A stretch of DNA of 64,000 bases from Teichococcus coralli (GCF_009829925.1 NZ_SNVJ01000007.1:1-64000), one strand, 5' to 3'. Counted from the stretch's first letter, positions 8,749 to 18,023 are shown. Program-made: numbers and translations. The notes: generated from the letters alone by a model not told the origin.

Positions 8749-9096
8749 TCAGTTCGCGCTGCTTGGCCTTTGCTTCAGGCTGGGGTCGCCCGTCGGCGGC
8801 CGCACCTCGCGCAGGCCGAGGGTGGGCGCCTCGGTGGTGACGCCGGAAGGCGTGGCGGGCTGCCCGTCGGGAAGCGCCGGCTGGGTGGCGGCATTGCCCG
8901 CCGTTCCGGTGCGCGGCGCGGCCATGCGGCCGGCGTTGTTGGCGACCCCGCCTTGCGCCTCCGGCCCCTTCAGCGTTTCCCCATCGCTCAGGCCGGGTGT
9001 CGTGCCGAGCGGGTTCTGCGCCAGCGCGGCGGCGGCGCAGGCCAGGAAGGCGGCGGCGCTCAGGGGCAGCAGGCGGATGTTGGACTTGCGCTTCAT
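8749..9096 (-). CDS. Secreted low-complexity protein, short paralog of the neighbouring repeat protein
   Basis: 115 residues with a clear signal peptide (MKRKSNIRLLPLSAAAFLAC then AAAALA, cleavage before QNPLG). The mature part is rich in Gly, Pro, Thr and Ala and looks disordered. It is clearly related to the C-terminal domain of the upstream neighbour: both contain TLKGPEAQGG, a PRTGTAGN block, TTEAP-[ST]-LG, PPT-x-[DN]-PSL and a terminal RPSSA. Both genes share the same GGAGGAGAAAGCC-ATG start region, so they are a tandem duplication. Function unknown; an envelope or periplasmic location is inferred. Confidence 0.8.
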   Translation of the reverse strand: MKRKSNIRLLPLSAAAFLACAAAALAQNPLGTTPGLSDGETLKGPEAQGGVANNAGRMAAPRTGTAGNAATQPALPDGQPATPSGVTTEAPTLGLREVRPPTGDPSLKQRPSSAN

Positions 9097-9136
9097 GGCT
9101 TTCTCCTCCGGGCGCCTGCAGGCCGCGCGCTGTGGC

Positions 9137-10000
9137 TCAGCGGGCGCTGCTCGGGCGATCCTGCAGGCTGGGGTTGCTGGTCGGCGGCGTCACCTGCCGG
9201 GTGCCGAGCGAGGGCGCCTCGGTGGTGTTTCCCGTGGTTGAGCCCGGCGCGCCGGCGCCATGCCGCCCCTGGCCTTCCGGAACGCTGGCCCCGTTGCCCG
9301 CGGTGCCCGTGCGCGGGCCCGGAATGCGGCCGCTGTTGTTGCCGGTGCCGCCCTGCGCCTCCGGCCCCTTCAGCGTCGCGCCGCGATCGGTCACGCCCGG
9401 CTCCGTGCCCAGCGCGTTCTGCGCCAGCAGCAGGCGGCCGCTGTCGGAACGCTTGTCGGGGCGGGCGTCCGGCGTGGTGGGCACGGGCCGCGGCGGTTCC
9501 CCGGCCTTGCCGTCGGCGGCGCGGTCCATGGCGCGGCCGGCGGCGGTGCCGGGCGGGTTGGCGGCCGTTCCATCGGATTGGCTCGGATAGGCGCCCGAGG
9601 TGTTGGTTCCGGCGGCACGGTCCACCGCCCGGCTGCCGGCGGTGCCGGGCGGGTTGCGGCCGTCGTTGCCGGTCTTCGCCTCGTGGCCGGGATAGGCGCC
9701 GGAAACGTCGGTCCCGGCCGCCCGATCCACCGCCCGGCCCAGCGCCGTGCCCGGCGGGTTGGTGGTGGTGCCGTCGGCCTGGCTCGGATAGGCGCCGGAG
9801 ACGTTGGTGCCGGCGGCGCGGTCCAGTGCCCGGGTCGCCGAGTTGTTCTGCAACGACTGCTGGCTCTGCGAGCCCTCGTGCCGCGGCTGGGCCGCCGTCT
9901 GGGGCTGCGCCCGTGCGCTCGTGGCGATGGCGCCCGTGGTGCAGGCCAGGAGCCCGGCGGCCGCCAGCGGCAGGAGGCGAATGGTCGGGTGGCGGGACAT
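9137..10000 (-). CDS. Secreted repeat-containing low-complexity protein
   Basis: 287 residues. The signal peptide (1-31) ends in ATSARA before QPQT. Residues 57-160 hold three copies, plus a degenerate fourth, of a 32-35 residue repeat beginning R-A-[LVM]-DRAAGT-[ND]-x-SGAYP and ending NPPGTA. Repeat starts are at residues 57, 89, 124 and 156. The C-terminal 95 residues (from LLLAQNALGT) match the short downstream paralog over its whole mature length. The repeat region is thus inserted between signal peptide and shared C-terminal domain. No known family is recognised. ATG 10000 is preceded by GGAGGAG. Confidence 0.8.
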   Translation of the reverse strand: MSRHPTIRLLPLAAAGLLACTTGAIATSARAQPQTAAQPRHEGSQSQQSLQNNSATRALDRAAGTNVSGAYPSQADGTTTNPPGTALGRAVDRAAGTDVSGAYPGHEAKTGNDGRNPPGTAGSRAVDRAAGTNTSGAYPSQSDGTAANPPGTAAGRAMDRAADGKAGEPPRPVPTTPDARPDKRSDSGRLLLAQNALGTEPGVTDRGATLKGPEAQGGTGNNSGRIPGPRTGTAGNGASVPEGQGRHGAGAPGSTTGNTTEAPSLGTRQVTPPTSNPSLQDRPSSAR

Positions 10001-10228
10001 GGCTTTCTCCTCCGGATGCTCCAGCGCGCGCCGGGCGCGCCGCTTGCCGGAAGGAACCCCCTGGCCGCGCCGCGGTTGCGGCGCAGGAAAGCCCGCCGCG
10101 GAGCAGGAGCGCCGGATTTGCGTGGCCGGTCCGCCCCTTGCGCCTTTGACCGCGCGCCGCCTTTGCGGCACTGTCGCCCCTTCCGCCGAAGGCCGCGCGA
10201 AGGGCGCGGCCCGCGGACTCCACGGAGA

Positions 10229-11440
10229 ATGATCAGCGTGATCCCCGCCCTGATGCCGACCTACAACCGTGCCGACCTCGCTTTCGAGCGGGGCGAGGGC
10301 GCCTGGCTGTGGACGGTGGACGGACGACGATTCCTGGACTTCGGCAGCGGCATCGCCACCACCTCCATCGGCCACGCCCACCCGCATCTGGTGAAAACCA
10401 TCGCGGAGCAGGCGGCGAAGGTGATGCACACCTCCAACCTCTACCGCGTGCCGCAGGCCGAGCGCCTCGCCGCCCGGCTGGTGGAAAGCTCCTTCGCCGA
10501 CAGCGTCTTCTTCTGCAACTCGGGCGCCGAGGCGAACGAGGGCATGATGAAGGCCGTCCGCAAGTACCATGCCGAGAACGGCCACCCCGAGCGGTTCCGC
10601 TTCATCTGCTTCGAGGGCGCCTTCCACGGCCGCACCCTGGCCGCGCTGGCGGCCACCGGCAACGAGAAGTACCTCGCCGGCTTCGGCCCCGTGGTCGAGG
10701 GCTTCGACCACGTGCCCTTCGGCAACATGAACGCGGTGCGCGACGCCATCGGGCCCAACACCGCCGCCATCATGATCGAGCCGATCCAGGGCGAGGGCGG
10801 CGTGCGTCCGGCCGACCTGCGCTTCCTGAAGGAGCTGCGCGCCGTCTGCGACGAATACGGCCTGCTGCTGGCGCTCGACGAGGTGCAGACCGGCATGGGG
10901 CGCAGCGGCAAGCTCTGGGCGCACCAGTGGGCCGGCATCGAGCCGGACGTGATGTCCTCCGCCAAGGGCATCGGCGGCGGTTTCCCGCTCGGCGCCGTCC
11001 TTGCCAAGGAGAAGGTCGCGCAGTACCTGAAGCCGGGCACCCACGGCACCACCTATGGCGGCAACCCGCTGGCCTGCGCCGCCGGCAACGCCGTGCTGGA
11101 CGTGATCCTGGCCCCCGGCTTCCTGGAGCAGGTGGACCGCGTGGCGCGCCACCTCTGGAAGGGCATGCAGGACCTCGCCGCCCGCCACCCCACCGTGGCC
11201 AGCGGCGTGCGCGGCGCCGGGCTGCTGCTCGGCCTGCAGCTGACGCCCGAGGTCTCCAACGCCGAGATGCAGGCCGCCGCCGTGGAGGAAGGGCTGCTGA
11301 CCGTGGCCGCCGGGCAGAACGTGCTGCGCGTCGCGCCGCCGCTCATCATCACCGAGGCCGAGGCGGACGAGGCACTCGCCATGCTCGACCGCGCGGCGAC
11401 CCGCATGACCCCCGCAAAGGCGAAGGTGGCCGCGAAGTGA
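10229..11440 (+). CDS. argD: Acetylornithine aminotransferase
   Basis: Class-III PLP aminotransferase of 403 residues converting N-acetylglutamate semialdehyde to N-acetylornithine, and possibly acting in lysine synthesis. Landmarks are [52 protein letters not shown] and [14 protein letters not shown] with the PLP lysine. It overlaps argF by four bases (GTGA), confirming the arginine assignment. The ATG at 10229 follows an AGGAG-poor but purine-rich CGGAGA. A second in-frame start (GTG 10238) is possible. Confidence 0.96.
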   Translation: MISVIPALMPTYNRADLAFERGEGAWLWTVDGRRFLDFGSGIATTSIGHAHPHLVKTIAEQAAKVMHTSNLYRVPQAERLAARLVESSFADSVFFCNSGAEANEGMMKAVRKYHAENGHPERFRFICFEGAFHGRTLAALAATGNEKYLAGFGPVVEGFDHVPFGNMNAVRDAIGPNTAAIMIEPIQGEGGVRPADLRFLKELRAVCDEYGLLLALDEVQTGMGRSGKLWAHQWAGIEPDVMSSAKGIGGGFPLGAVLAKEKVAQYLKPGTHGTTYGGNPLACAAGNAVLDVILAPGFLEQVDRVARHLWKGMQDLAARHPTVASGVRGAGLLLGLQLTPEVSNAEMQAAAVEEGLLTVAAGQNVLRVAPPLIITEAEADEALAMLDRAATRMTPAKAKVAAK

Positions 11441-12387
11441 GCGCAGCCCTCAAGACGGGCGGCGGAGCGGCCAACGCTCCCCGCCATTTCCTTGAACTGT
11501 CCGACTTCGACGCGCCGACCCTACGGCGGATGCTTGACCTCGCCGCCCAGTCCAAGGGCGGCAGGGTCGAGGGCCAGCCGCTGGCCGGCAAGTCGATCGC
11601 GCTGATCTTCGAGAAGCCCTCGACGCGCACCCGCGTCTCCTTCGAGGTCGGCATCCGCCAGCTCGGCGGCCATGCGGTGGTGCTCTCGGCCAAGGACATG
11701 CAGCTCGGCCGCGGCGAATCCCCGGCCGATACCGCCCGCGTGCTGTCGCGCTACGTGGACGCCGTCATGCTGCGCACCGACAGCGTCTCGAAGCTGCGCG
11801 AGCTGGCGCAATACGCGACGGTGCCGGTGATCAACGGCCTGACCGACGTCTCCCACCCCTGCCAGCTGATGGCCGACGTCCTCACCTTCGAGGAGCATCG
11901 CGGCCCGATCGCCGGCCGGGTCGTGGCCTGGACAGGCGACGGCAACAACGTGGCGCAGAGCTTCATCCAGGCGGCGGCGCGCTTCGGCTTCACGCTGCGC
12001 CTCGCCACCCCGCCGGAGCTGGCCCCGCCGGCCCAGCTGGTGGACTGGGCGCGGCGCGAGGGGGCGAAGATCGAGCTGACCTCCGACCCCGTGGCGGCGG
12101 TGAAGGATGCCGCCTGTGTCGTCACCGACACCTGGGTCAGCATGTCGGACGAGAAGGATGGCGGGCCGAGCGCCCGGCACAACCTGCTCGCCCCCTACCA
12201 GCTCAACGCGGCGTTGCTGAGGCACGCGGCGCCGGATGCGCTGGTGATGCACTGCCTGCCCGCGCATCGCGGCGAGGAAATCACCGAGGAGGTGATGGAA
12301 GGGCCGCAGAGCGTGATCTTCGACGAGGCCGAGAACCGCCTGCACGCCCAGAAGGGCGTGCTGCTCTGGGCGCTGTCCGGGCTCTGA
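11437..12387 (+). CDS. argF: Ornithine carbamoyltransferase
   Basis: Forms citrulline from ornithine and carbamoyl phosphate. The 316-residue protein has the carbamoyl-phosphate motif [12 protein letters not shown], the HPCQ signature ([10 protein letters not shown]) and the ornithine-binding [14 protein letters not shown]. The GTG start overlaps the argD stop. A strong terminator follows 25 bases after the stop, so argD-argF is a two-gene operon. Confidence 0.97.
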   Translation: MSAALKTGGGAANAPRHFLELSDFDAPTLRRMLDLAAQSKGGRVEGQPLAGKSIALIFEKPSTRTRVSFEVGIRQLGGHAVVLSAKDMQLGRGESPADTARVLSRYVDAVMLRTDSVSKLRELAQYATVPVINGLTDVSHPCQLMADVLTFEEHRGPIAGRVVAWTGDGNNVAQSFIQAAARFGFTLRLATPPELAPPAQLVDWARREGAKIELTSDPVAAVKDAACVVTDTWVSMSDEKDGGPSARHNLLAPYQLNAALLRHAAPDALVMHCLPAHRGEEITEEVMEGPQSVIFDEAENRLHAQKGVLLWALSGL

Positions 12388-12411
12388 GCAGAGGCCGCGG
12401 CCGCGGGAACC

Positions 12412-12445
12412 AGGCCGGGGCCAGGTGCCCCGGCCTTCTTTTTTT
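12412..12445 (+). terminator. Rho-independent terminator of argD-argF
   Basis: A perfect 9-bp stem (AGGCCGGGG at 12412-12420, CCCCGGCCT at 12428-12436) with a 7-base loop is followed by a T-rich tract (TCTTTTTTT). Confidence 0.92.
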
Positions 12446-12538
12446 GGGTGGCGCCGAACATGTGCCCGATGCGCCGCTTTGCCAAACGCCGGATCCGCCC
12501 CACCTAATCTTGCGAGACGCAGGAGGCAGGCAGCCAGC

Positions 12539-13717
12539 ATGCAATGTGACGTCGCGATCGTGGGAGGCGGGCCGGCCGGCCTCGCCCTCGCCGCTTCCCT
12601 GTCCGGCACCGGCCTGAAGGTCGTGGTGGTGGAGCGCCAGCCGGAAGCCCTGCTGGCCGAGGCGCCCTTCGACGGGCGGGAGATCGCCCTCACCCATGCC
12701 TCGCAGGCCCTCCTGCGCGAGCTGGGCGCCTGGGAGCACCTGCCGCCCGAGAGCATCGCGCCCCTGCGCGAGGCCCGCGTGCTGAACGGCGGCTCCGCCT
12801 ATGCCCTGCGCTTCGACACGCGCGGCCGGCCCGAGGCGGAGCTGGGCCGGCTGGTCTCCAACCGGTGCATCCGCCGCGCGCTCTATCGCGTCGCCACCGC
12901 CTCCCCCGACGTCCGGCTGCTGGCCGGCACCGGCGTGGACGAGGCGCACACCGACGTGGACGGCGCCCGCCTGCGCCTGGCCAGTGGCGAGACGCTGGAA
13001 GCCAGGCTGCTGGTCGCCGCCGACAGTCGCTTCTCCGGCCTGCGCAAGGCGCTCGGCATCGGCGCCGAGGTCCGCGACTTCGGCAAGCGCATGATGGTCT
13101 GCCGCCTGCGCCATGCCGCCCCGCATCATGGCGTCGCCACCGAGTGGTTCGACTACGGCCAGACCATCGCCATGCTGCCGCTGAACGGCAACATGTCCTC
13201 CGCCGTCATCACCCTGGAGCCGGAGGCGATGGCGGCGCTGGAAGCCATGCCGGAGGCGGAGGTCGGGCCGGAGATCGCCCGCCGCTACCGCCAGCGGCTC
13301 GGCGCGATGGAGCTGGTGAGCACGCGGCACGTCTATCCGCTGGTTTCCGTCTATGCCGAGCGCTTCGCCACCACCCGCGCCGTGCTGCTGGGCGATGCGG
13401 CGGTGGGGATGCACCCGGTCACCGCGCATGGCTTCAACTTCGGGCTGCGCGGGCAGGCGGTGCTGGCACGCGAGATCCGCGCGGCCCTCGCGCGCGGGGC
13501 GGATTTCGCGGCGCCCGCCGTGCTCCGGCGCTACGCCCACGCCCACCGGCAGGCAACCCGCGCGCTCTACCTCGCCACCAACGCCACGGCGCTGATTTAT
13601 GCCGAGGCCACCTTGCCGGCGCGGGTGCTGCGCAACGTGGCGCTGCGGCTTGGCAATCATCTTCGCCCGGTGCAGCAGCGCATTGTCGGGCATCTCATGG
13701 AAACCCAGGGCGCCTGA
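12539..13717 (+). CDS. ubiM: FAD-dependent ubiquinone hydroxylase, UbiM type
   Basis: Flavin monooxygenase of 392 residues in the UbiH/Coq6 family. The FAD Rossmann motif VAIVGGGPAGLALAASL is at the N-terminus. The DG-type motif is AADSRFSGLRKALG, and the second FAD motif is AVLLGDAAVGMHPVTAHGFN. The wording ERQPEALLAEAPFDGREIAL and TEWFDYGQTIAMLPLNGN is characteristic of UbiM, which hydroxylates the ubiquinone ring in some proteobacteria in place of UbiF/Coq7. An AGGAGG ribosome site precedes the ATG. Family membership is firm; the exact ring position hydroxylated is inferred. Confidence 0.85.
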   Translation: MQCDVAIVGGGPAGLALAASLSGTGLKVVVVERQPEALLAEAPFDGREIALTHASQALLRELGAWEHLPPESIAPLREARVLNGGSAYALRFDTRGRPEAELGRLVSNRCIRRALYRVATASPDVRLLAGTGVDEAHTDVDGARLRLASGETLEARLLVAADSRFSGLRKALGIGAEVRDFGKRMMVCRLRHAAPHHGVATEWFDYGQTIAMLPLNGNMSSAVITLEPEAMAALEAMPEAEVGPEIARRYRQRLGAMELVSTRHVYPLVSVYAERFATTRAVLLGDAAVGMHPVTAHGFNFGLRGQAVLAREIRAALARGADFAAPAVLRRYAHAHRQATRALYLATNATALIYAEATLPARVLRNVALRLGNHLRPVQQRIVGHLMETQGA

Positions 13718-13718
13718 T

Positions 13719-13743
13719 CCGGGGGAGGCGCCGCCTCCCCCGG
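13719..13743. repeat. GC-rich hairpin directly after ubiM
   Basis: A near-perfect palindrome CCGGGGGAGGCG/CGCCTCCCCCGG begins one base after the ubiM stop and is followed by CCCC- and CCTCCCCC-rich sequence. It has the same design as the hairpins at 15983-16008 and 34348-34375 and the 43-bp array at 40498. There is no T-tract, so termination would not be the classical intrinsic type. Confidence 0.6.
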
Positions 13744-13881
13744 CCCCACCTCCCCCGGCCCCGCCGCCGGGGTAACAGCGTTACACCAGACCCCGCCATT
13801 ACCTGGGCACGGGGCTGCAACGGTCGCAGAGTGGGGTACGGCGCCCTATCTAGGCGTTTTGCAGCATTTCAGGCCTCGCGC

Positions 13882-14838
13882 GTGACCGATCCGACTGAAC
13901 CCTCCGCCACCCCCGACTTCCTCAACCACGACCGTCCGCCCGTGCCGCACCTGACCGTGCCGCGCGGCGTGCAGCCCTTCCACCTCGCCCGAAAGCCGGT
14001 GCGCGGGCGGCTGGTGCGCCTTGGCCCCCTGGCCGACGCGCTGCTGACCCGGCACGACAACCCGCCCGCCGTCACCGCCCTGCTCGGCCAGGCGCTCGCG
14101 CTGACCGCCGGGCTGGCCGCGGCGCTCAAGTTCCAGGGCAGCTTCAGCCTGCAGGCCAAGGGTGACGGCGCGGTGCCCATGCTGCTGGCCGACTGCACCG
14201 ATGCCGGCGGCCTGCGCGGCTACGCCCGTGCCGATGGCGACAAGCTGCCGGACGGAGAGAACCCCGACGCCAAGGCGCTGCTCGGCGGCGGCTATCTGGC
14301 CTTCACCTGCGACCAGGGGCCGGACATGGACCGCTACCAGGGCATCGTCGCCATCGAGGGCAGCACGCTGGCGGAGATGACGGGCCACTACTTCGCCACC
14401 TCCGAGCAGCTCGGCAGCCGCGTCTGGCTGGCCGCCGCCCGGACCCCCGCCGGCTGGCGCGCAACCGCCCTGATCCTGGAGCGCATCGCCGGCGAGGGCG
14501 GCATCGCCCCCGAGCTGGATGCCGCCGCGCAGGATGACGCCTGGGAAACCGCCCTCGCCCTCGCCACCACCGTGACCGAGGCGGAGCTGCTGGATGACGG
14601 CCTCTCGCCCGACCGGCTGCTCTACCGCCTGTTCCATGCCGAGGGCCTGGCGCTGGGCAAGCCGCGGCCGCTCTCCTACGGCTGCCGCTGCTCGCGCGCC
14701 AGGCTGGCCTCGGTGCTCTCCGGCTTCGGCACCGACGACCTCGACCACATGGCCGAGGACGGCACCATCACCATGACCTGCGAGTTCTGCAACGTGGCCT
14801 TCCACTTCGAGCGCGCCGAGGTGCAGGCGGCGGATTGA
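13882..14838 (+). CDS. hslO: Redox-regulated chaperone Hsp33
   Basis: Holdase activated by oxidative unfolding. The 318-residue protein has the HslO body (for example ALTAGLAAALKFQGSFSLQ and MTGHYFATSEQLGSRVWLA). The C-terminal zinc switch is YGCRCSRARL with MTCEFCNVAF, the Cys-x-Cys and Cys-x2-Cys pairs. A GTG at 13882 was chosen because homology begins soon after; no strong ribosome site is visible. The N-terminal extension of about 30 residues (TDPTEPSATPDFLNHDRPP) is common in alphaproteobacterial members. Confidence 0.94.
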   Translation: MTDPTEPSATPDFLNHDRPPVPHLTVPRGVQPFHLARKPVRGRLVRLGPLADALLTRHDNPPAVTALLGQALALTAGLAAALKFQGSFSLQAKGDGAVPMLLADCTDAGGLRGYARADGDKLPDGENPDAKALLGGGYLAFTCDQGPDMDRYQGIVAIEGSTLAEMTGHYFATSEQLGSRVWLAAARTPAGWRATALILERIAGEGGIAPELDAAAQDDAWETALALATTVTEAELLDDGLSPDRLLYRLFHAEGLALGKPRPLSYGCRCSRARLASVLSGFGTDDLDHMAEDGTITMTCEFCNVAFHFERAEVQAAD

Positions 14839-14868
14839 GCAGGTTCCGCCGAAGAGGGCTGGGCCAGT

Positions 14869-14935
14869 CTTTGTTTTGCGAGCATCTTCGTCCATCTGAC
14901 GGTTTCCAGTCCGATGGGACCGCTCGAACGGGAGA
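14869..14935. repeat. Intergenic palindromic element, partial copy
   Basis: The sequence TTTGTTTTGCGAGCATCTTC followed by a GTCCATC...GATGGGAC dyad shares its TTTGTTTTG-(n)-GAGCATCTTC core with the longer element at 55286-55375. It occupies the region just upstream of the lipoprotein gene at 14946, so it may carry or influence that promoter. Confidence 0.5.
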
Positions 14936-14945
14936 ACAGCGAGGA

Positions 14946-15578
14946 ATGATGCCGACCACGCGCCGCGGCGCGATCCTGCTGCTGCCGCTGCTGGCGGCGG
15001 CCTGCGCCGGCGGCGATGCCCAGCCGGCCCTGCGACCGCCGCCGGGCTACAGCCATCTCACGCCCTTGCGGCTGAACGTGCTGGACATCGAGGTGCTGGA
15101 GCCGCCGCAAGGCCCGGCCTTCCGGGTGGACCCGCCGGCCCCGCTTTCCCCCCTCACCCAGGCCATGCGCATGGGGCGCGAGCGGCTGGTGGCGGTCGGC
15201 ACCAGCGGCCATGGCCGCTTCCTGGTGGACGCGGCCAGCCTGACGCGCGAGGTGGCGCAGCCCGGCGGCATGTTCTCGCAGCGCACGGAGCGGCTGGCGG
15301 TCTATATCCGCGTGCGCGTGGAGATCCTGGGCAATGACGGGCGGCGCGTCGGCTTCTCCGAGGCCGAGGTGCGCCGCAACGCCACCGTGATCGACGAAGG
15401 AGTAGCCAGCCGGGCGCAGGCGGCGGACCAGATCGTGCGCCAGGCGATGGATGACCTGAACGTGGAGTTCGAGTTCCAGCTCCGCCGCAACCTGCGCGAC
15501 TGGATCATGTCCGGCCCGCCGACCGCCCCGCTGCCCGGCCCCGTGCAGCAGGAAAACCTGAGCCAGCCGGCGGGCTGA
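14946..15578 (+). CDS. Predicted lipoprotein, unknown function
   Basis: 210 residues. The N-terminus MMPTTRRGAILLLPLLAAAC is a lipoprotein signal with an LAAAC lipobox. The mature part begins AGGDAQPALRPPPGYSHL and has a predicted alpha/beta body with LNVLDIEVLEPP and a long amphipathic stretch around QAADQIVRQAMDDLNVEFEF. It looks like an envelope-anchored periplasmic protein; no family with known function is recognised. Two ATGs (14946 and 14949) follow a GAGGA site. Followed three bases later by a RidA-like gene, so probably co-transcribed. Confidence 0.8.
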   Translation: MMPTTRRGAILLLPLLAAACAGGDAQPALRPPPGYSHLTPLRLNVLDIEVLEPPQGPAFRVDPPAPLSPLTQAMRMGRERLVAVGTSGHGRFLVDAASLTREVAQPGGMFSQRTERLAVYIRVRVEILGNDGRRVGFSEAEVRRNATVIDEGVASRAQAADQIVRQAMDDLNVEFEFQLRRNLRDWIMSGPPTAPLPGPVQQENLSQPAG

Positions 15579-15581
15579 GCG

Positions 15582-15971
15582 ATGGCAAAGGTCACGCTCT
15601 CCAATCCTCCCGGCGTGCATTCGCCGGCGGCGCGCTACTCCCAGGCGGGACTGGTGGAAGGCGCCGGGCGCCGCCTCATCATCAGCGGCCAGATCGGCGT
15701 GCTGCCGGATGGCACGGTGCTGGAGGCGCCGGAGGAGCAGGCACGGCAGGCCCTGCGCAACCTCGTCGCCGTGTTGGCGGCGCACGGCATGCGCCCGGAA
15801 AACGTCGTGAAGGTGCTGGTGCTGTTGACCGACCGGGCCCTGCTGCCGGTCTGGCGTGCCGAGCGGGACGCCGTCTTCGGGGAGCACGCCCCCTGCAGCT
15901 CGCTGATGATCGTGGCTGGCCTGGCCGACCCCCGCTTCGTGCTGGAAGTCGAGGCCGAGGCGATCGCCTGA
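15582..15971 (+). CDS. RidA/YjgF/YER057c family protein
   Basis: 129-residue single-domain protein of the Rid superfamily, whose archetype hydrolyses reactive enamine/imine intermediates released by PLP enzymes. Family features are PGVHSPAARYSQAGLVEG, ISGQIGVLPDG, QARQALRNLVAVLAAHG and the C-terminal LEVEAEAIA. The subgroup and therefore catalytic activity are not certain. It starts three bases after the lipoprotein stop. Confidence 0.9.
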   Translation: MAKVTLSNPPGVHSPAARYSQAGLVEGAGRRLIISGQIGVLPDGTVLEAPEEQARQALRNLVAVLAAHGMRPENVVKVLVLLTDRALLPVWRAERDAVFGEHAPCSSLMIVAGLADPRFVLEVEAEAIA

Positions 15972-15982
15972 AGGCTGTGGAA

Positions 15983-16008
15983 CCGGGGGAGAATGCGTTC
16001 TCCCCCGG
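15983..16008. repeat. Hairpin element (CCGGGGGAGAA / TTCTCCCCCGG) after ridA
   Basis: A perfect 11-bp inverted repeat with a TGCG loop, 11 bases after the ridA stop, followed by pyrimidine-rich CTGCTCTTCTTTGCTTCTG. It lies between convergent ridA and folE and probably acts as a terminator. The same stem, with one mismatch, recurs at 34348-34375. Confidence 0.7.
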
Positions 16009-16145
16009 GTCTGCTCTTCTTTGCTTCTGCCATTCGGGGCAGGACCGACCGGAGGTGGCCGCGCCGGGGCTGGAGCGGCTCCAGGCGCGACCCAAGCCCG
16101 ACAAACCGAAGACGGGGGTCTGGGGAAGCCCTTCCCTCAGGCTTT

Positions 16146-16787
16146 TTACGCCTCAGGAACGGGCGTGCCGCTCCTGGTCACGGCGAGGAACTCCCGCCGC
16201 AGCCCGGAATCGGTGCGGAACTCGCCCAGCATCCGGCTGGTGATCATGCTGACGCCCGGCTGGTGCACCCCGCGGGTGGTCATGCACTGGTGGCTGGCCT
16301 CGACCACCACCGCCACGCCGCGCGGCTTCAGCACCTCGTCGATGCTGTTGGCGATCTGCGCCGTCAGCTTCTCCTGGATCTGCAGGCGGCGGGCATAGGC
16401 CTCGACCACCCGCGCCAGCTTGGAGATGCCCACCACCCGCCCGGCGGGCAGGTAGGCCACATGCGCCCGGCCGATGATGGGCACCATGTGGTGCTCGCAA
16501 TGGCTCTCCACGCGGATGTCGCGCAGCACCACCATCTCGTCGTAGCCCTCCGTCTCCTCGAAGGAGCGGGCGAGGATCTGGACGGGGTCCTCCCCGTAGC
16601 CGGAGAAGAACTCCTCATAGGCGCGGACGACGCGGGCGGGGGTGTCGAGCAGCCCCTCGCGCTGCGGGTCGTCCCCGGCCCAGAGCAGCAGGGTGCGGAC
16701 GGCGGCCTCGGCCTCGGCGCGGCTCGGACGGCCTTCGGAAAGGCCGGACTCGGCCAGCTTCCCGGCCGGGGGGGTGGTGACGTTCAC
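16146..16787 (-). CDS. folE: GTP cyclohydrolase I
   Basis: Converts GTP to dihydroneopterin triphosphate, the entry step of folate synthesis. The 213-residue protein contains the zinc and active-site segments [20 protein letters not shown] and [18 protein letters not shown]. It starts at GTG 16787 after a GGAAGG ribosome site. The second conserved Cys of the zinc site is in SHQCM. A monocistronic arrangement is likely. Confidence 0.97.
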   Translation of the reverse strand: MNVTTPPAGKLAESGLSEGRPSRAEAEAAVRTLLLWAGDDPQREGLLDTPARVVRAYEEFFSGYGEDPVQILARSFEETEGYDEMVVLRDIRVESHCEHHMVPIIGRAHVAYLPAGRVVGISKLARVVEAYARRLQIQEKLTAQIANSIDEVLKPRGVAVVVEASHQCMTTRGVHQPGVSMITSRMLGEFRTDSGLRREFLAVTRSGTPVPEA

Positions 16788-16890
16788 TCTGGGCCTTCCG
16801 CTCCATGATCCGCGCGATGATGCGGCACCACTTGTGCCCGCGCGGGCAGCGTTGCAATGCCCGATTGCGCAGGGCTCGGGCGACCTCCGC

Positions 16891-17301
16891 TCAATGCACC
16901 ATGCCGGCCTGGTGCGGGCTGTCGAGGCTGAAGGCGGGGATGGCGACGTCGAAAGCCTCGCCGCTGTCGCGCTCGATCATGTGGTAGGTGCCGCACATGA
17001 AGCCGGACGGCGTCGAGAGCGGCGTGCCGGAGGTGTACTCGAAGCTCTCGCCCGCTTCCAGCACGGGCTGCTCGCCCACCACGCCAGGGCCATGCACCCG
17101 CTGCTCGCGGCCGAGGCCGTCGGTGATCTGCCAGCTCCGCTTCAGCAGTTGCACCGTGCGGCCGCCCAGGTTCTCGATGGTGACGCGGTAGGCCCAGACG
17201 AAGTGCGACTGCTCCGGCTGCGACTGGTCGGCCAGGAAGAAGGCGCGGACGGAGACGCGGATGTCGTGCGTCGTCGCCGTGAAGACAGGCGAATGGACCA
17301 T
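16891..17301 (-). CDS. apaG: ApaG domain protein
   Basis: 136-residue immunoglobulin-like ApaG domain. Conserved segments are [49 protein letters not shown] and MCGTYHM. In enterobacteria apaG is linked with ApaH and cobalt/magnesium phenotypes; the biochemical role remains unclear. The ATG at 17301 is preferred, although GTG 17310 overlaps the upstream stop (GTGA). It follows the LysE-family gene directly. Confidence 0.93.
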   Translation of the reverse strand: MVHSPVFTATTHDIRVSVRAFFLADQSQPEQSHFVWAYRVTIENLGGRTVQLLKRSWQITDGLGREQRVHGPGVVGEQPVLEAGESFEYTSGTPLSTPSGFMCGTYHMIERDSGEAFDVAIPAFSLDSPHQAGMVH

Positions 17302-17306
17302 GGCGC

Positions 17307-17921
17307 TCACCCCGCGCGCCGCAGCGTGGCGGTGGCCAGCCCTGCGCCGATCAGCACGCCGCCGCCCAGCCGGTTCAGCGCCTGCCGCACCCCCGGCCGC
17401 CGCACCGTGCCGGAGAGCCGCCCGGCCGCCAGGGCGTAGAGCAGCGCGTTGAGCGCCGCCAGCGCGACGAAGCTCGCCACCAGGATGGCGGCCTGCGGCA
17501 GGAAAGGCCGGCCGGCGTCGAGGAACTGCGGCACGAAGGCAACGAAGAAGGCGATGGATTTCGGGTTCAGCGCGGTGACAAGGAAGGCCTGCCGCCATGC
17601 GTCGCGTGCCGCCAGCGGGGCGGCGGCCATGTCCCCCACCGGTGCCCGCCACAGCTTCAGGCCGAGATAGCAGAGATAGGCGGCGCCCAGCCATTTCAGG
17701 GTGGTGAACACCAAGGCCGAGGTGGCGAGCAGCGCGCCGAGGCCGGCCAGCGAAAGGCTCATCGCAACCAGGTCCCCGGCCGCGACGCCCGCCACCAGCG
17801 GCAGGGCTGCCCGTCGCCCACCGCCCAGCGACTGACCGATGACCAGCAGCACGGTCGGGCCTGGGATCATCAGCATGATCTGGGCGGCGGCAAGAAACGC
17901 GATCCAGGTTTCAACCGGCAT
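17307..17921 (-). CDS. LysE/RhtB family amino acid exporter
   Basis: 204-residue inner-membrane exporter with about six membrane helices. The N-terminus (AAAQIMLMIPGPTVLLVIGQ) carries the PGP signature of the family, and the middle has LVTALNPKSIAFFVAFVPQF. The ATG has an ideal GGAGG ribosome site. The substrate, perhaps homoserine, threonine or another amino acid, is not predictable. Co-transcribed with apaG and divergent from recX. Confidence 0.92.
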   Translation of the reverse strand: MPVETWIAFLAAAQIMLMIPGPTVLLVIGQSLGGGRRAALPLVAGVAAGDLVAMSLSLAGLGALLATSALVFTTLKWLGAAYLCYLGLKLWRAPVGDMAAAPLAARDAWRQAFLVTALNPKSIAFFVAFVPQFLDAGRPFLPQAAILVASFVALAALNALLYALAAGRLSGTVRRPGVRQALNRLGGGVLIGAGLATATLRRAG

Positions 17922-18023
17922 GGAGCCTCCACGGTGGGCAGGGGGCCACCTATTTTGCGCCGCCCGCCGGTCCGCGTCGAGGGTGGGATGGGCAGGTGGC
18001 GTACCGCATGGCACAATACGGGA

